DNA of 64,000 nucleotides from JAWWOW01 sp033851265. GTDB lineage: Bacteria > Actinomycetota > Actinomycetes > JAWWOW01. Both the position numbers and the translations under genes were made by a program. Positions 32,832-42,223 of this stretch are shown piece by piece. Within the stretch, counting starts at the first letter, position 1, and every line of letters begins with the position of its first letter. The notes below the pieces were generated by a model, which worked only from the letters and a program-made list of their open reading frames with translations, did no database searches and was not told the DNA's origin. The stretch is taken from positions 124,001 through 188,000 of the forward strand of contig JAWWOW010000006.1 in NCBI GenBank assembly GCA_033851265.1. Reading direction: 5' to 3'.

Positions 32832-34457
32832 TCAGCCGACCGTCGTGACGTCGAGCGCGCCGTCGGCGTACTGCTGCCGCACGACCTTCTTGTCGAACTT
32901 GCCGACACTCGTGCGCGGGACTGCTTTCACAAAGCTCCATCGCTCGGGCAGCTGCCACTTCGCGATCCGCCCACTGAGCCACTCGCACAGTTGCTCAGCG
33001 TCTGCTGACGCGCCCTCCCGGAGTACGACGACAGCCAGCGGTCGTTCGTCCCACTTCTTGTCCGGTACGCCGACAACCGCCGCCTCGAGCACAGCGTCGT
33101 GGCACATGATCGTGTTCTCCAGATCTACGGACGAGATCCATTCGCCGCCCGACTTGATGACATCCTTCGACCGGTCGGTCAACGTCAGGAAGCCAGCCGG
33201 GTCAATCGTGCCCACGTCGCCCGTACGTAACCAGCCGTCGTCGAACTTCGCCGGATCCTCGTCCTTGTAGTACGCACCGGTGACCCACGGGCCCCGGACC
33301 TGCACCTCACCAACCGCCTTGCCGTCGTGGTCCAAAACGTTGCCATCGTCATCGACGAGTCGCGCCTCGACCCCACACAGAAGCTTCCCCGCCGTGGAGC
33401 GGTAGTCCCACGCCGCCTCCGGCGAGATCCCGTGCGGCGGTCGTGCAACGGACGCGACGGGTGACGTCTCGGTCATGCCCCAGGCCTGCAGGACCGTCAC
33501 GCCGAGCTCGTTCTCGAACCGCTCCATCAACCGCCGGGGCACCGCGGAGCCACCACACGGCACGAGACGCAGCGACGACAGGTCGACGTCGTGGTTCTCG
33601 GAGTACGTCAGTAGGTCGTTCCACACCGTCGGGACGGCCCCTGCGAGCGTCGGCTTCTCGGTTGCAATGAGTTTCGCAAGCGGCTCGGCCTGCAGGTAGC
33701 AATCGGGCATCACCAACGACGCGCCAACCATCACCGCGGCGTACGGCAGGCCCCACGCATTCGCGTGGAACATCGGAACGACCGGAAGCACCCGGTCAGC
33801 CCCCGACATCGCCATGCCGTCGCCCATGCAGACCGCCATCGAGTGCAGGTACGCCGAACGATGGCTGTAAACCACACCCTTCGGGTTGCCGGTCGTTCCG
33901 CTCGTGTAACACATCGCCGCGGCATCGCGCTCGTCGATGTCCGGCCAGTCGTACGACGACGACTCGCCGGCAAGCAACGCGTCGTATGCAACCACGTCGG
34001 ATTGCGTCCCCTCGAGCAACGACGTGTCGTAGTCGCCGACGACGATGACCGTACGAACCGTCGAAAGCTCGGGAAGAAGTTTCGCGAACAGCGGCACCAG
34101 CGACGCGTCGACGATGACGACGCGGTCCTCGGCATGGTTGGCGATGTAGACGACCTGCTCCGGGAACAACCGGATGTTGAGCGTGTGCAGCACGGCGCCC
34201 ATCGAGGGAATCGCGAGGTAGGCCTCGAGATGCTCCTGGTTGTTCCACATGAACGTGCCGACCCGCTCGTCGCCGGTGATCCCGAGTGACCGCAAACCGT
34301 TGGCCAGTCGCGAAACTCGCTCGCCAATCTCGGCGTACGACGCCCGTCGGCCGGTCTCACCCAGCCAGGTCACGACTTCGGCGTCGCCGCACATCTCCGT
34401 GCCGTAGCGCATGATCCGCGACACGGTGAGCGGGCTGTCCTGCATGGTGCTGCGCAT
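32832..34457 (-). CDS. Fatty-acid/medium-chain acyl-CoA synthetase
   Basis: 541 aa from ATG 34457 (GGGGAGGA upstream; the GTG at 34472 overlaps that site). The adenylate-forming motifs are complete: YTSGTTGNPKGVVYSHRS (A3), QAWGMTETSPV (A5), DGWLRTGDVG (A7), DRSKDVIKSGGEWIS (A8) and RTSVGKFDKK (A10 Lys). It activates a carboxylic acid to acyl-AMP and then acyl-CoA. The FHANAWG segment is typical of the FadD-like medium- or long-chain class. It is co-directional with TetR and acyl-CoA dehydrogenase genes. Confidence 0.9.
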   Translation of the reverse strand: MRSTMQDSPLTVSRIMRYGTEMCGDAEVVTWLGETGRRASYAEIGERVSRLANGLRSLGITGDERVGTFMWNNQEHLEAYLAIPSMGAVLHTLNIRLFPEQVVYIANHAEDRVVIVDASLVPLFAKLLPELSTVRTVIVVGDYDTSLLEGTQSDVVAYDALLAGESSSYDWPDIDERDAAAMCYTSGTTGNPKGVVYSHRSAYLHSMAVCMGDGMAMSGADRVLPVVPMFHANAWGLPYAAVMVGASLVMPDCYLQAEPLAKLIATEKPTLAGAVPTVWNDLLTYSENHDVDLSSLRLVPCGGSAVPRRLMERFENELGVTVLQAWGMTETSPVASVARPPHGISPEAAWDYRSTAGKLLCGVEARLVDDDGNVLDHDGKAVGEVQVRGPWVTGAYYKDEDPAKFDDGWLRTGDVGTIDPAGFLTLTDRSKDVIKSGGEWISSVDLENTIMCHDAVLEAAVVGVPDKKWDERPLAVVVLREGASADAEQLCEWLSGRIAKWQLPERWSFVKAVPRTSVGKFDKKVVRQQYADGALDVTTVG

Positions 34458-34509
34458 GCGTTTCCTCCCCACGCGATGGAGAGATTGTGTCCCTATCCGA
34501 TCGCGCTAG

Positions 34510-35148
34510 TCATCCCCTGGCGGCGCGAGACTGCGTCCCGACCTGCCGCAACGAGCGCGTCTGTTTGACCTCAGGCTCACCAGCGAGGCCACCGAAGACC
34601 AGGTCGATGAGTTCTCTCACCAGGATGCGCCGACTCACCGACTGCTCGTCGAGCCACCAGTCCCCGGCGGCACGAACCATCCCGACAATGGCGTGCGCCC
34701 AGACCTGGGCACGCACCTTCGAGACGCCGAGGTCCGGGCCGAAGGCCGCGGCCAACTCACCAGCGAGGCGTTTTTCGAACATGGCGACGTAGCCCGCAAT
34801 CGCGGGTTCTTCGGTCGCCGCACGATCAACGACGAACCGGTAGACATCGGGTCGCTTCTCGATGGCTTCGAGGTAGGCGTCGATTGCCGCTCTCGCGCGC
34901 TCCCGAACACTTGTGTCGGCAGTCAGCGTGCTGCGAATGCCGACAAGCAGTTCGTCCGTCTGACGTTCCGCGAGAGCGCGGTAGAGCCCGCCCTTGTCGA
35001 CGAAGTGTCGATACAGGATCGGCTTCGTGACGCCGGCCTCAGCCGCGATCGCTGCCATCGACACGTCGGAGCCGTGCTCGCGGATCGCTCGGTCGGCAGC
35101 GTCGAGCAGCTGCTCTCGGCGCTCTGCGTTGCGTTGGGAGACACCCAT
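34510..35148 (-). CDS. TetR-family transcriptional regulator
   Basis: 212 aa. The N-terminal HTH spans about residues 10-55: REQLLDAADRAIREHG, then MAAIAAEAGVTKPILYRHF. The ligand-binding C-terminal domain is helical. It overlaps the acyl-CoA dehydrogenase stop by one base (TAATG), so it is co-transcribed with acyl-CoA genes. By analogy with FadR-type TetR proteins it probably senses acyl-CoA; this is an inference. Confidence 0.88.
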   Translation of the reverse strand: MGVSQRNAERREQLLDAADRAIREHGSDVSMAAIAAEAGVTKPILYRHFVDKGGLYRALAERQTDELLVGIRSTLTADTSVRERARAAIDAYLEAIEKRPDVYRFVVDRAATEEPAIAGYVAMFEKRLAGELAAAFGPDLGVSKVRAQVWAHAIVGMVRAAGDWWLDEQSVSRRILVRELIDLVFGGLAGEPEVKQTRSLRQVGTQSRAARG

Positions 35149-36374
35149 TAGGGGATGTAGTGGCCAGAGATTGCGCGGGCGATGACGAGCCGCTGAATCT
35201 CACTCGTGCCCTCGAAGATCGTGTAGATCTTCGCGTCCCGTGCCATCCGCTCGACGGGGTACTCGCGGGTGTAGCCATTGCCGCCCAGAATCTGCATCGC
35301 CTGCTCGGTCACCCGCACCGCCGTCTCACCGGCAAACAACTTCGACATCGAGCCCTCGGCAGCGGTGAACTCCTTGCCCTGTCGCGCCATCCAAGCCGCC
35401 CGCCAAACAAGCAACCGCGACGCATCGATGGACGTCTTCATGTCGGCAAGCTTGAACGCGATGCCTTGGTTTTCGACGATTGGTCGACCGAACTGCACGC
35501 GCTGCTTCGCGTATTCCAGTGCTACTTCGTACGCCGCCCGCGCGATACCGACTGCCTGTGCGCCGACGGAAGGACGCGACGCTTCGAACGTCGCCAGCGC
35601 GGCAGCACCACGACTGCTGCGCACACCGTCGCGCGCCCGCGCAAGCCGTTCGTCGAGCTTCTCTTTGGTGCCGAGGAGGTTGGCCCCGGGCACGCGCACG
35701 TTGTCGAGAACAACTTCGGCCGTGTGCGACGCGCGAATCCCGTGCTTCTTGAACTTCTGTCCCTGCGACAGACCCTTCGTGCCAGGCGGGATAACGAAAC
35801 TGGCCTGTCCGCGCGTGCCGAGCTCTGGGGCGACCGACGCCACGACGACGTGCACCTCGGCAATGCCGCCGTTGGTGGCCCATGTCTTCGTCCCGTTGAT
35901 GACCCACTCGTCCTTCGCCTCGTCATAAACCGCGCGGCTCTTCATCGCTCCGACGTCGGAACCGGCATCTGGCTCCGACGAACAGAACGCCGCGACCTTC
36001 ACGTCGTTGACGTCGCCGAACATCTGCGGCACCCATTCGCCGAGCTGCTCCGGCGTGCCATTCGCAACGACAGCGACGGCGGCGAGCGTCGTACCAACGA
36101 TCGACAACGCGATGCCTGCGTCGCCCCAGAAGAGCTCTTCCATCGTGACGGCGATACCGAGGCCGGTCGGCTCGAGCCACTGCTGGCTGAAGAAGTCGAG
36201 TGAGTACAGACCAATCTTGGCGGCCTCCTGGATCACTGGCCACGGTGTCTCTTCGCGTTCGTCCCACTCCGCAGCTGCGGGACGGATGACGTCAACGGCG
36301 AATGTGTGGATCCAGTCCCGGATCTCCCGCTGCTCAGCCGAGAGCTCCATCGTGAACGTTGGCTCGTCACTCAT
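35148..36374 (-). CDS. Acyl-CoA dehydrogenase
   Basis: 408 aa. It has the three-domain ACAD layout: a helical N-terminus, then the FAD-contacting beta domain ([29 protein letters not shown]), then a helical C-terminus with [38 protein letters not shown] and [15 protein letters not shown]. The Glu in FEGTSE is the usual catalytic base. It carries out the first FAD-dependent step of beta-oxidation or of branched-chain degradation. It lies 10 bp after the hydrolase gene. Confidence 0.92.
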   Translation of the reverse strand: MSDEPTFTMELSAEQREIRDWIHTFAVDVIRPAAAEWDEREETPWPVIQEAAKIGLYSLDFFSQQWLEPTGLGIAVTMEELFWGDAGIALSIVGTTLAAVAVVANGTPEQLGEWVPQMFGDVNDVKVAAFCSSEPDAGSDVGAMKSRAVYDEAKDEWVINGTKTWATNGGIAEVHVVVASVAPELGTRGQASFVIPPGTKGLSQGQKFKKHGIRASHTAEVVLDNVRVPGANLLGTKEKLDERLARARDGVRSSRGAAALATFEASRPSVGAQAVGIARAAYEVALEYAKQRVQFGRPIVENQGIAFKLADMKTSIDASRLLVWRAAWMARQGKEFTAAEGSMSKLFAGETAVRVTEQAMQILGGNGYTREYPVERMARDAKIYTIFEGTSEIQRLVIARAISGHYIP

Positions 36375-36384
36375 CGGTATCCCC

Positions 36385-37260
36385 TCAACTGCTCAGTGCG
36401 CGATCACGGACCAACTCGCGCACGCGCTCGCGGTCGTAGGTCGCTGGCTCCGTCGTGGCAATGAAATCCAGCAAGAGCCGCGCGAAACGTCCGGGGTTGT
36501 CGTGCATCGGGAAGTGACCGGCCGCGCTGAACACCTCGAGCCGGCTCCCCGGCATCAGCTCGGCCGCGTGTCGACCGTGCTCGATCGGGATGAAGCGGTC
36601 GCGGTCACCCCAGACGAGCAACGTCGGCATTGTGGCCGCAAGGTAGAGCCGGTCGGACGCGTCGATGCGCTGGCCACCGACGTCCATGACTGCGCGTGCA
36701 GTGTGCACGAACGCGCGGCCGGCATCTGACTCTGCCAGCGACGCGAAGTTGCGCGCGATCTCGGCCGCCCCAGGCGGCAGGACTGGCGCGACGGGCGCAC
36801 GGCGAGCAAGGCGGCCGAGCCAGGGCACGACCCACTCCGCGCCCGGCAATGTCGCCGCGCGCAGCAGTGGAGTGACCTCACGCCCGAGCCCACCCGACGA
36901 GACCAGCGCCAGCCGTTCGCAACGGTCCGGGTATTGATACGCGAACTGCATGGCTACGCCACCACCGAGCGAATGCCCGACCACCGTCACGGTGTCGATG
37001 CCGAGCAGGTCGAGCAGGTCGCGCACGCCACTGGCGAACGCACCGAGGGAGTAGTCACCGCGCGGCTTGGCAGACGCGCCGTGCCCGAGCATGTCCGGCG
37101 CGATCACGCGCAGGTCACGACCGAGCAGCGGAACGACGGGATCCCAGGTGTGGCAGTTGCCCGCGATGCCGTGCAGAAGCAGAACGACGGGAGCGTCCGG
37201 CGGACCTTCGTCCACATAGGAGACGGGATGGCCGTGGAGGACGGTGTCGCGCTGGCTCAT
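36385..37260 (-). CDS. Alpha/beta-hydrolase
   Basis: 291 aa from ATG 37260, because the upstream part of the frame is antisense to the next gene. The oxyanion motif is [14 protein letters not shown], the nucleophile elbow is [13 protein letters not shown] (Ser), and late Asp and His appear in [13 protein letters not shown] and [13 protein letters not shown]. The triad is complete. Substrate unknown. It is the likely first gene of a five-gene leftward operon with ACAD, TetR, ligase and LapA. Confidence 0.85.
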   Translation of the reverse strand: MSQRDTVLHGHPVSYVDEGPPDAPVVLLLHGIAGNCHTWDPVVPLLGRDLRVIAPDMLGHGASAKPRGDYSLGAFASGVRDLLDLLGIDTVTVVGHSLGGGVAMQFAYQYPDRCERLALVSSGGLGREVTPLLRAATLPGAEWVVPWLGRLARRAPVAPVLPPGAAEIARNFASLAESDAGRAFVHTARAVMDVGGQRIDASDRLYLAATMPTLLVWGDRDRFIPIEHGRHAAELMPGSRLEVFSAAGHFPMHDNPGRFARLLLDFIATTEPATYDRERVRELVRDRALSS

Positions 37261-37342
37261 GTTACCGACGGTAACACTGACCGGATCGCGGTCAAAGGAC
37301 GGATCGTGTGAGTCGCGACACTTTGGTGGGCACGGAGGCTCC

Positions 37343-38191
37343 GTGACGTCGACGATGAAGCAACGCGCGGAGCGCACGACCGGGAAGGCTGCCAGCCGCG
37401 CGCGCCGCAGCGACGTGTTGCAGCGAACTGCCCGCTTGGGCCTTGTCGCCCGCGGAATCTTTTACCTGCTGCTGGCCGGGCTGTCGGCACGACTCGCGTT
37501 CGCCGGGGGTGGCCAGCAAGCCGACGCGAACGGCGCACTGGGCACCGTCGTTGCGCAACCGCTCGGCAAGGTCGGCGTCGCTGCTGCGGCCGGCGGCTTG
37601 CTGGCATTCGCCATGGCCCGACTGATCGCCGCGGTCGCCGCCGCGCTGAAGCGAGATCGCGACGGCTGGTGGCCTGCTGTGCGCGCGGCTGGCGAGACCG
37701 TCGCGTACGCCGCGATCGCCGCCTTCACGATCTCCTTCCTGCTGGGCAATCACAGCGGGGGAAGCGAGCAGTCGCACCGGAGCATGACCGCGAAACTGCT
37801 CGAGGCACCCGCCGGTCGGTACGCGATCGCAGCAATCGGCGTCGCAATCGTGGCGTTCTACGGCTACCAGGCTTGGGTCGCGTTGACGCAGGAGTTCGAG
37901 AGCGGTCTCGACGAGCACCGGATGCCGCGGTGGCTCCGCAAGACCGCCACAATCGCCGGCACGGCAGGGATTGCGGCCCGCGTCATCGCCTTCGCTCCCA
38001 TCGGCGTCTTTCTCCTCGTTGCCGCGGTGACGTATGACCCGAACAAGGCCAAGGGGCTGGACGGGATGCTCCGGGACGCGGCAGATCACTGGTGGGGCAT
38101 CGCAGTCCTCGCCCTGGTGTCGTGCGGATTCGCGGCGTTCGCGGTCTACAGCTTCCTCGAAGCGGCGTACCGCAAGGTGGACAAGGCCTGA
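37343..38191 (+). CDS. DUF1206 integral membrane protein
   Basis: 282 aa from GTG 37343, placed by ACGGAGG at 37332-37338. It has six hydrophobic segments in three similar pairs, each pair beginning near an RLGLVARGIFY, GRYAIAAIGVAIVAF or AARVIAFAPIGVFLL block. This is the three-repeat plan of DUF1206. Function unknown. It is divergent from the hydrolase operon. Confidence 0.85.
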   Translation: MTSTMKQRAERTTGKAASRARRSDVLQRTARLGLVARGIFYLLLAGLSARLAFAGGGQQADANGALGTVVAQPLGKVGVAAAAGGLLAFAMARLIAAVAAALKRDRDGWWPAVRAAGETVAYAAIAAFTISFLLGNHSGGSEQSHRSMTAKLLEAPAGRYAIAAIGVAIVAFYGYQAWVALTQEFESGLDEHRMPRWLRKTATIAGTAGIAARVIAFAPIGVFLLVAAVTYDPNKAKGLDGMLRDAADHWWGIAVLALVSCGFAAFAVYSFLEAAYRKVDKA

Positions 38192-38216
38192 ACCTCGCAC
38201 CTGCCAGACTGCGCCG

Positions 38217-39056
38217 GTGCGAATCGGAGTGACGCTCTTCCAGACCGACTTGAACCCACCGCCGGCGACTGTTGCGCGCGCGGCAGAGGAACGCGGCTTC
38301 ACGTCGTACTTCATCCCCGAACACACGCACATACCGGTGGCGCGTACGACACCGTGGCCGATGAATCCGGATAGCGAGCTACCGCATAGCTACTCGCGGA
38401 CACTCGACCCTTACGTCGGGTTGGCATCCGCTGCAGCCGTCACCTCGCGGATCCGGCTGGGCACTGGTGTGGCGCTCGTCGCCGAACACGACCCGATCGC
38501 GTTGGCCAAGACCATCGCCACACTCGATTTCCTTTCCGACGGCCGGTTCACCTGGGGCATCGGCTTCGGCTGGAACAAAGAAGAGCTCGCCGACCACGGC
38601 GTCGCGTTCACCGAACGACGTGACGTGGTGCGGGAGTACGTCGAAGCCATGTCGTCACTCTGGAGTGATGAGGTGGCGTCGTACGACGGGAAGTACGTCC
38701 ACATCTCCCCCTCGGGTGCATGGCCGAAGCCGGTGCAACAGCCGCGACCACCGGTGTTACTCGGTGGTGCGGCCGGACCGAAGTTGTTTGCCGCAATCGC
38801 GGAGTGGACCGACGGATGGCTGCCCATCGGTGGGAGCGGTCTCAAGGAGACACTGCCGCGGTTGCATGAGGCGTGGGCGGCGGCCGGGCGGGCGGGCGAA
38901 CCGACGGTCATTCCCTACGGCGTGCTCCCGGACAAGGGGAAGCTCGACTACTACGCGAGCCTCGGCATCGAGGAAGTCGTGCTCAACCTCGAGGAAGGCG
39001 ACGAGGCGACCGTGCTGCGCTCGCTCGACGCCAACGTCGCGTTCGTAACCGCCTAG
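38217..39056 (+). CDS. LLM-class F420-dependent oxidoreductase
   Basis: 279 aa from GTG 38217 (VRIGVTLFQTD). The upstream frame lies inside the preceding gene. It has the TIM-barrel luciferase-like pattern: FIPEHTHIP, RIRLGTGVALVAEHDPI, LSDGRFTWGIGFGWNKEEL and PPVLLGGAAGPKLFAAIAEW. Actinobacterial members of this kind use coenzyme F420. The substrate is unknown. Its stop overlaps the convergent next gene by a few bases. Confidence 0.85.
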   Translation: MRIGVTLFQTDLNPPPATVARAAEERGFTSYFIPEHTHIPVARTTPWPMNPDSELPHSYSRTLDPYVGLASAAAVTSRIRLGTGVALVAEHDPIALAKTIATLDFLSDGRFTWGIGFGWNKEELADHGVAFTERRDVVREYVEAMSSLWSDEVASYDGKYVHISPSGAWPKPVQQPRPPVLLGGAAGPKLFAAIAEWTDGWLPIGGSGLKETLPRLHEAWAAAGRAGEPTVIPYGVLPDKGKLDYYASLGIEEVVLNLEEGDEATVLRSLDANVAFVTA

Positions 39057-40594
39057 GGCTTGCCGGTGTCGCGGACCGCGGCGAGACCGCCGAGTACGCC
39101 GACGTACGCGGTGCCGTCGGGTCCGATCGTGATCGGCGCGTAGTTGTTGTTGTAACCGAAGCCGTAACCAAGTAGCTGCGCCCACACACGTTTGCCGGTC
39201 CGGAGATCGAACGCGCTCAAGTACCACGGGTCGGCTGCGTTGCGGTCCGAGGGACGTCGGCCGACGTACTGCACCTCGGCCGCTGAGGGGTGCTCGTAGA
39301 CGTAGACCACACCCGACTTCGCCGCACCCTTGCTGACCGACGTGGGGATGCGCACCTGGTCGTTCGTCCAAGCGGGCTGGCAGGAGCCGGCCGCGTAGTT
39401 AACCTCGACCCGCGCAAGTCCCGGCTCCGTGGTCGGTGTGACGCGGAATGGACCGTCTGGCGGCTGGCCGGACGGACCGGTGTAGCCGTAGTTGTTCTCA
39501 ACGACGATCCCGTTACCAACCGCGATCAACGAGTTGTCGGTGCTGCCGCGGTTCGCCGGGAAAACCGGGACCGAGCAGAACGGCGCTGCTGTTGTATCGC
39601 CCCGATCCGCGCGATAGAGGAGGACGTGCATGTAAGGGTCGGCGTTGTCCGTGATCGCTATGTAGTGATGCCCATCCCGCCGCACGATCGTCGGCGTCGT
39701 TCCCGATCCGAACTCGGTCTGTCCGGGCTTGACGCGGGTGCCGCGGTTGTATGCCTTGCGCCAGGTCACCGTCGGGATGCCTGACACCACGTCGAAGCGG
39801 TACAACGCGTGATCAGTCACGATGAACACGCCGCCGGTCTCATCGACTGCGAACGAGTTTCCGATCTCTTCACCCAATAGCTTCGAGCGCACCACACCCG
39901 TCGCCGGCTGCACGAACCCCACGCGACCTGCCAGCGTTGCAAACCACAGCCGCCCGCTCCAGTCCGGGAGCGCCGAGATAATGGCGGAGTCGCCGACAAG
40001 AGCACTCAGGTCGTAGTCGCGGACAAGGTGAAACGCGTCACCCTGCACGGCGATGACAAGGATGTGACCGTCGTACGTCGGGACGACTGCTCGGTCGAGG
40101 TTGTCGAGATAGAAGTAACCGCCACCGCCGAACGACGTGAAGATCGTCGGAATCGTTTGCGGTGGACGAGGCGGCAGGTCGTACGACGCGATCGTCGCCA
40201 GCGTGCGCGGATCCATCAGCCGCAGCACTGGACGCGCGACCCCCACGCACACGGTGACGAGCCGGCCACGTCGGTCGAAGGTGACCGAAGCACAGTCGGA
40301 AAACAGCAGCGTCGAGGTCACTGAGGGCGCGTAACCCAGCGGACCCGCACCCGGGTAGGCATCGGATTGATAGGCGTCGTCGTGAATGTTGCTGCGGCTG
40401 TTCGCCGCCATGTACGGATGCCGCGGCGCCTCCGGGCCGAAGTCGACCGGCTGCGCCGGGCGGGCGTGGCCGAGGAACGGCTTGGCGTGACCCGGACCGG
40501 AGTTGCTGGGGATCGGTAGCGCCGGCGCCGCAACAGCCGCCGCGGCACTCACCGCAACAAGGGCAGCAGCTGTCAGCGCCATACGCACTCGCAC
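39053..40594 (-). CDS. Secreted PQQ/beta-propeller-like protein
   Basis: 513 aa from GTG 40594, which gives a signal peptide VRVRMALTAAALVAVSAAAA. The track-length frame upstream has no signal and crosses the divergent hairpin. The body has recurring segments such as GGGGYFYLDNLDRAVVPTYD, GRLWFATLAGRVGFVQPATG and FDLRTGKRVWAQLLG. These are typical of PQQ-like or WD-type propeller blades. Function unknown; probably secreted. Confidence 0.7.
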   Translation of the reverse strand: MRVRMALTAAALVAVSAAAAVAAPALPIPSNSGPGHAKPFLGHARPAQPVDFGPEAPRHPYMAANSRSNIHDDAYQSDAYPGAGPLGYAPSVTSTLLFSDCASVTFDRRGRLVTVCVGVARPVLRLMDPRTLATIASYDLPPRPPQTIPTIFTSFGGGGYFYLDNLDRAVVPTYDGHILVIAVQGDAFHLVRDYDLSALVGDSAIISALPDWSGRLWFATLAGRVGFVQPATGVVRSKLLGEEIGNSFAVDETGGVFIVTDHALYRFDVVSGIPTVTWRKAYNRGTRVKPGQTEFGSGTTPTIVRRDGHHYIAITDNADPYMHVLLYRADRGDTTAAPFCSVPVFPANRGSTDNSLIAVGNGIVVENNYGYTGPSGQPPDGPFRVTPTTEPGLARVEVNYAAGSCQPAWTNDQVRIPTSVSKGAAKSGVVYVYEHPSAAEVQYVGRRPSDRNAADPWYLSAFDLRTGKRVWAQLLGYGFGYNNNYAPITIGPDGTAYVGVLGGLAAVRDTGKP

Positions 40595-40639
40595 ACCGCC
40601 TGAGTTCCACACGAATCGTCCCAACTCCTGCCCCTGATT

Positions 40640-40703
40640 CGCCGATCTTGAGTTTTGCAACCGTGAAATCGCCGTTTCTACGTTGCAAACCTCAAGATCG
40701 GCG
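40640..40703. repeat. Long inverted repeat between divergent genes
   Basis: 22-bp arms (40640-40661 and 40682-40703) match with one mismatch, CGCCGATCTTGAG plus a TTTGCAAC core, around a 20-base loop that itself contains GAAA/TTTC. It lies between the 5' ends of two divergent genes, so a terminator role is unlikely. It may be a mobile palindromic element or operator. Confidence 0.75.
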
Positions 40704-40717
40704 GAGGGTGGGGCGGG

Positions 40718-42217
40718 ATGCTGAGGCAAGATGCCGGGGTGACCTCGAACCAGCCGAACATCCTCCTGATCGTCTCCGACCAGGAACGCCAACGCAGCTG
40801 GCTCCCGCCGTCAGTGCAGCTGCCGTGGCGGGAGCGCTTGATGGCCGAAGGTCTCGAGTTCACTCGCTACTTCACGCACTCGTCCCCGTGTTCACCGTCA
40901 CGAGCCAGCTTGATGACCGGGCAATACGTCCCGCAGCACGGTGTCGTCGACAACGTGATCCTCCCCCAACACCGGGAGCTCGACCCCGAAATCCCGACGG
41001 TCGGCTTGCTGCTCGGTGACGCGGGCTACCGATCGTCGTACATCGGCAAGTGGCACCTGTCCTACGGCCCCAAACCTCCGATGGAGGCCTACGGTTACAG
41101 CGACTGGGAGGGCAACGACCAGCACTTCATGGGCTGGGCCGGCACGGGCGTTGCGTTCGATCCGGTTATTGCCGACAACGCCGCGCACTGGTTGCGCACC
41201 AACGCAACCACGTTGGATCAGCCGTGGTTCCTGACGGTTGCGCTCGTCAATCCGCACGACGTCATGTGGTACCCGGTTGATCAGCCGGGCTATGCACGAA
41301 CCAATCCCGACGACGTTCGCCAGATCCGGGAGGTCCTCTCCCTCGCAGCGTGGAAGGAAGACGACCCGCTGCCGGTGTACGACCGGGAGTACCCGGAGAT
41401 CTTCGACACGCTGCCGCCGAACTTCGACGACGACTTGCACACGAAGCCAGAGGCTCATCGCCGCTGGCGCCACGACCAACAGCATGGGCTTTGGGGATAC
41501 ATCGACCCCGCAGACAAGCGCGCGTGGCTTCGTCAACTCGACTACTACGTCGAACTGCATCGCCGTGCCGATGAAAGTCTCGGCACGGTGCTATCGGCGC
41601 TCGAAGCCTCTGGGGCTTACGACGACACCATCGTCATCTTCACTTCGGACCACGGAGACATGTGCGGCAGCCACGGACTGCGATCCAAAGGACCATTCAC
41701 CTACCACGAGATCATGAATGTGCCGCTGTACATCCGCGTTCCTGGTGTGACCGAGCCGAAGACACAGTCGGACGCCCTCGGCACGCACGTTGACCTTGCC
41801 ACAACGATCGCGGCGCTCGGCGGAGTAGAGCATCCGAGCCTGCGCGGCACCGACTTGTCACCGGTGCTGCGCGATCCGGTGTCATCCGTGCGCGACGTCG
41901 TCTTGTTCGCGCAGGACTCCGCGCACACCAAAGGGATCCAGCAGACTCGCTACGCGCTCCGTGGGTATTTCGACGGCCGTTGGAAATACACCCGCTACTA
42001 CGGCATCGGCGGTGGCATGCCGAGCGACGGGCTCACGCGGTCACGGGAGAAGTTGTACGACGTCGACGCCGACTTCGACGATCAGGACCACGAGCTGTAC
42101 GACCTGCAAGAGGACCCCAGCGAACTCGTCAACCTCGCTATGGACCGCGGGCGACGCAACGACGTACGCCAGCATTTCGCCGAGCTCCGCGCCCTCGAAG
42201 CTGCTCATTTCGCCTAA
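40718..42217 (+). CDS. Sulfatase (arylsulfatase/choline-sulfatase type)
   Basis: 499 aa from ATG 40718 (GGAGG ten bases upstream; GTG 40739 is an alternative). Sulfatase signature CSPSRASLMTG has the formylglycine Cys (Cys58). Metal-ligand motifs are NILLIVSDQE near the start and FTSDHGDMCGSHGL near residue 308. There is no signal peptide, so it is probably cytoplasmic. The length and CxPSR motif fit type I sulfatases; the ester hydrolysed is unknown. Confidence 0.9.
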   Translation: MLRQDAGVTSNQPNILLIVSDQERQRSWLPPSVQLPWRERLMAEGLEFTRYFTHSSPCSPSRASLMTGQYVPQHGVVDNVILPQHRELDPEIPTVGLLLGDAGYRSSYIGKWHLSYGPKPPMEAYGYSDWEGNDQHFMGWAGTGVAFDPVIADNAAHWLRTNATTLDQPWFLTVALVNPHDVMWYPVDQPGYARTNPDDVRQIREVLSLAAWKEDDPLPVYDREYPEIFDTLPPNFDDDLHTKPEAHRRWRHDQQHGLWGYIDPADKRAWLRQLDYYVELHRRADESLGTVLSALEASGAYDDTIVIFTSDHGDMCGSHGLRSKGPFTYHEIMNVPLYIRVPGVTEPKTQSDALGTHVDLATTIAALGGVEHPSLRGTDLSPVLRDPVSSVRDVVLFAQDSAHTKGIQQTRYALRGYFDGRWKYTRYYGIGGGMPSDGLTRSREKLYDVDADFDDQDHELYDLQEDPSELVNLAMDRGRRNDVRQHFAELRALEAAHFA

Positions 42218-42223
42218 CGGCGT

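Noticed and set aside
40594..40792. Longer N-terminus (to 40792) for the secreted propeller protein
   Set aside because: It would run through the hairpin and overlap the sulfatase start, and it hides the signal peptide.
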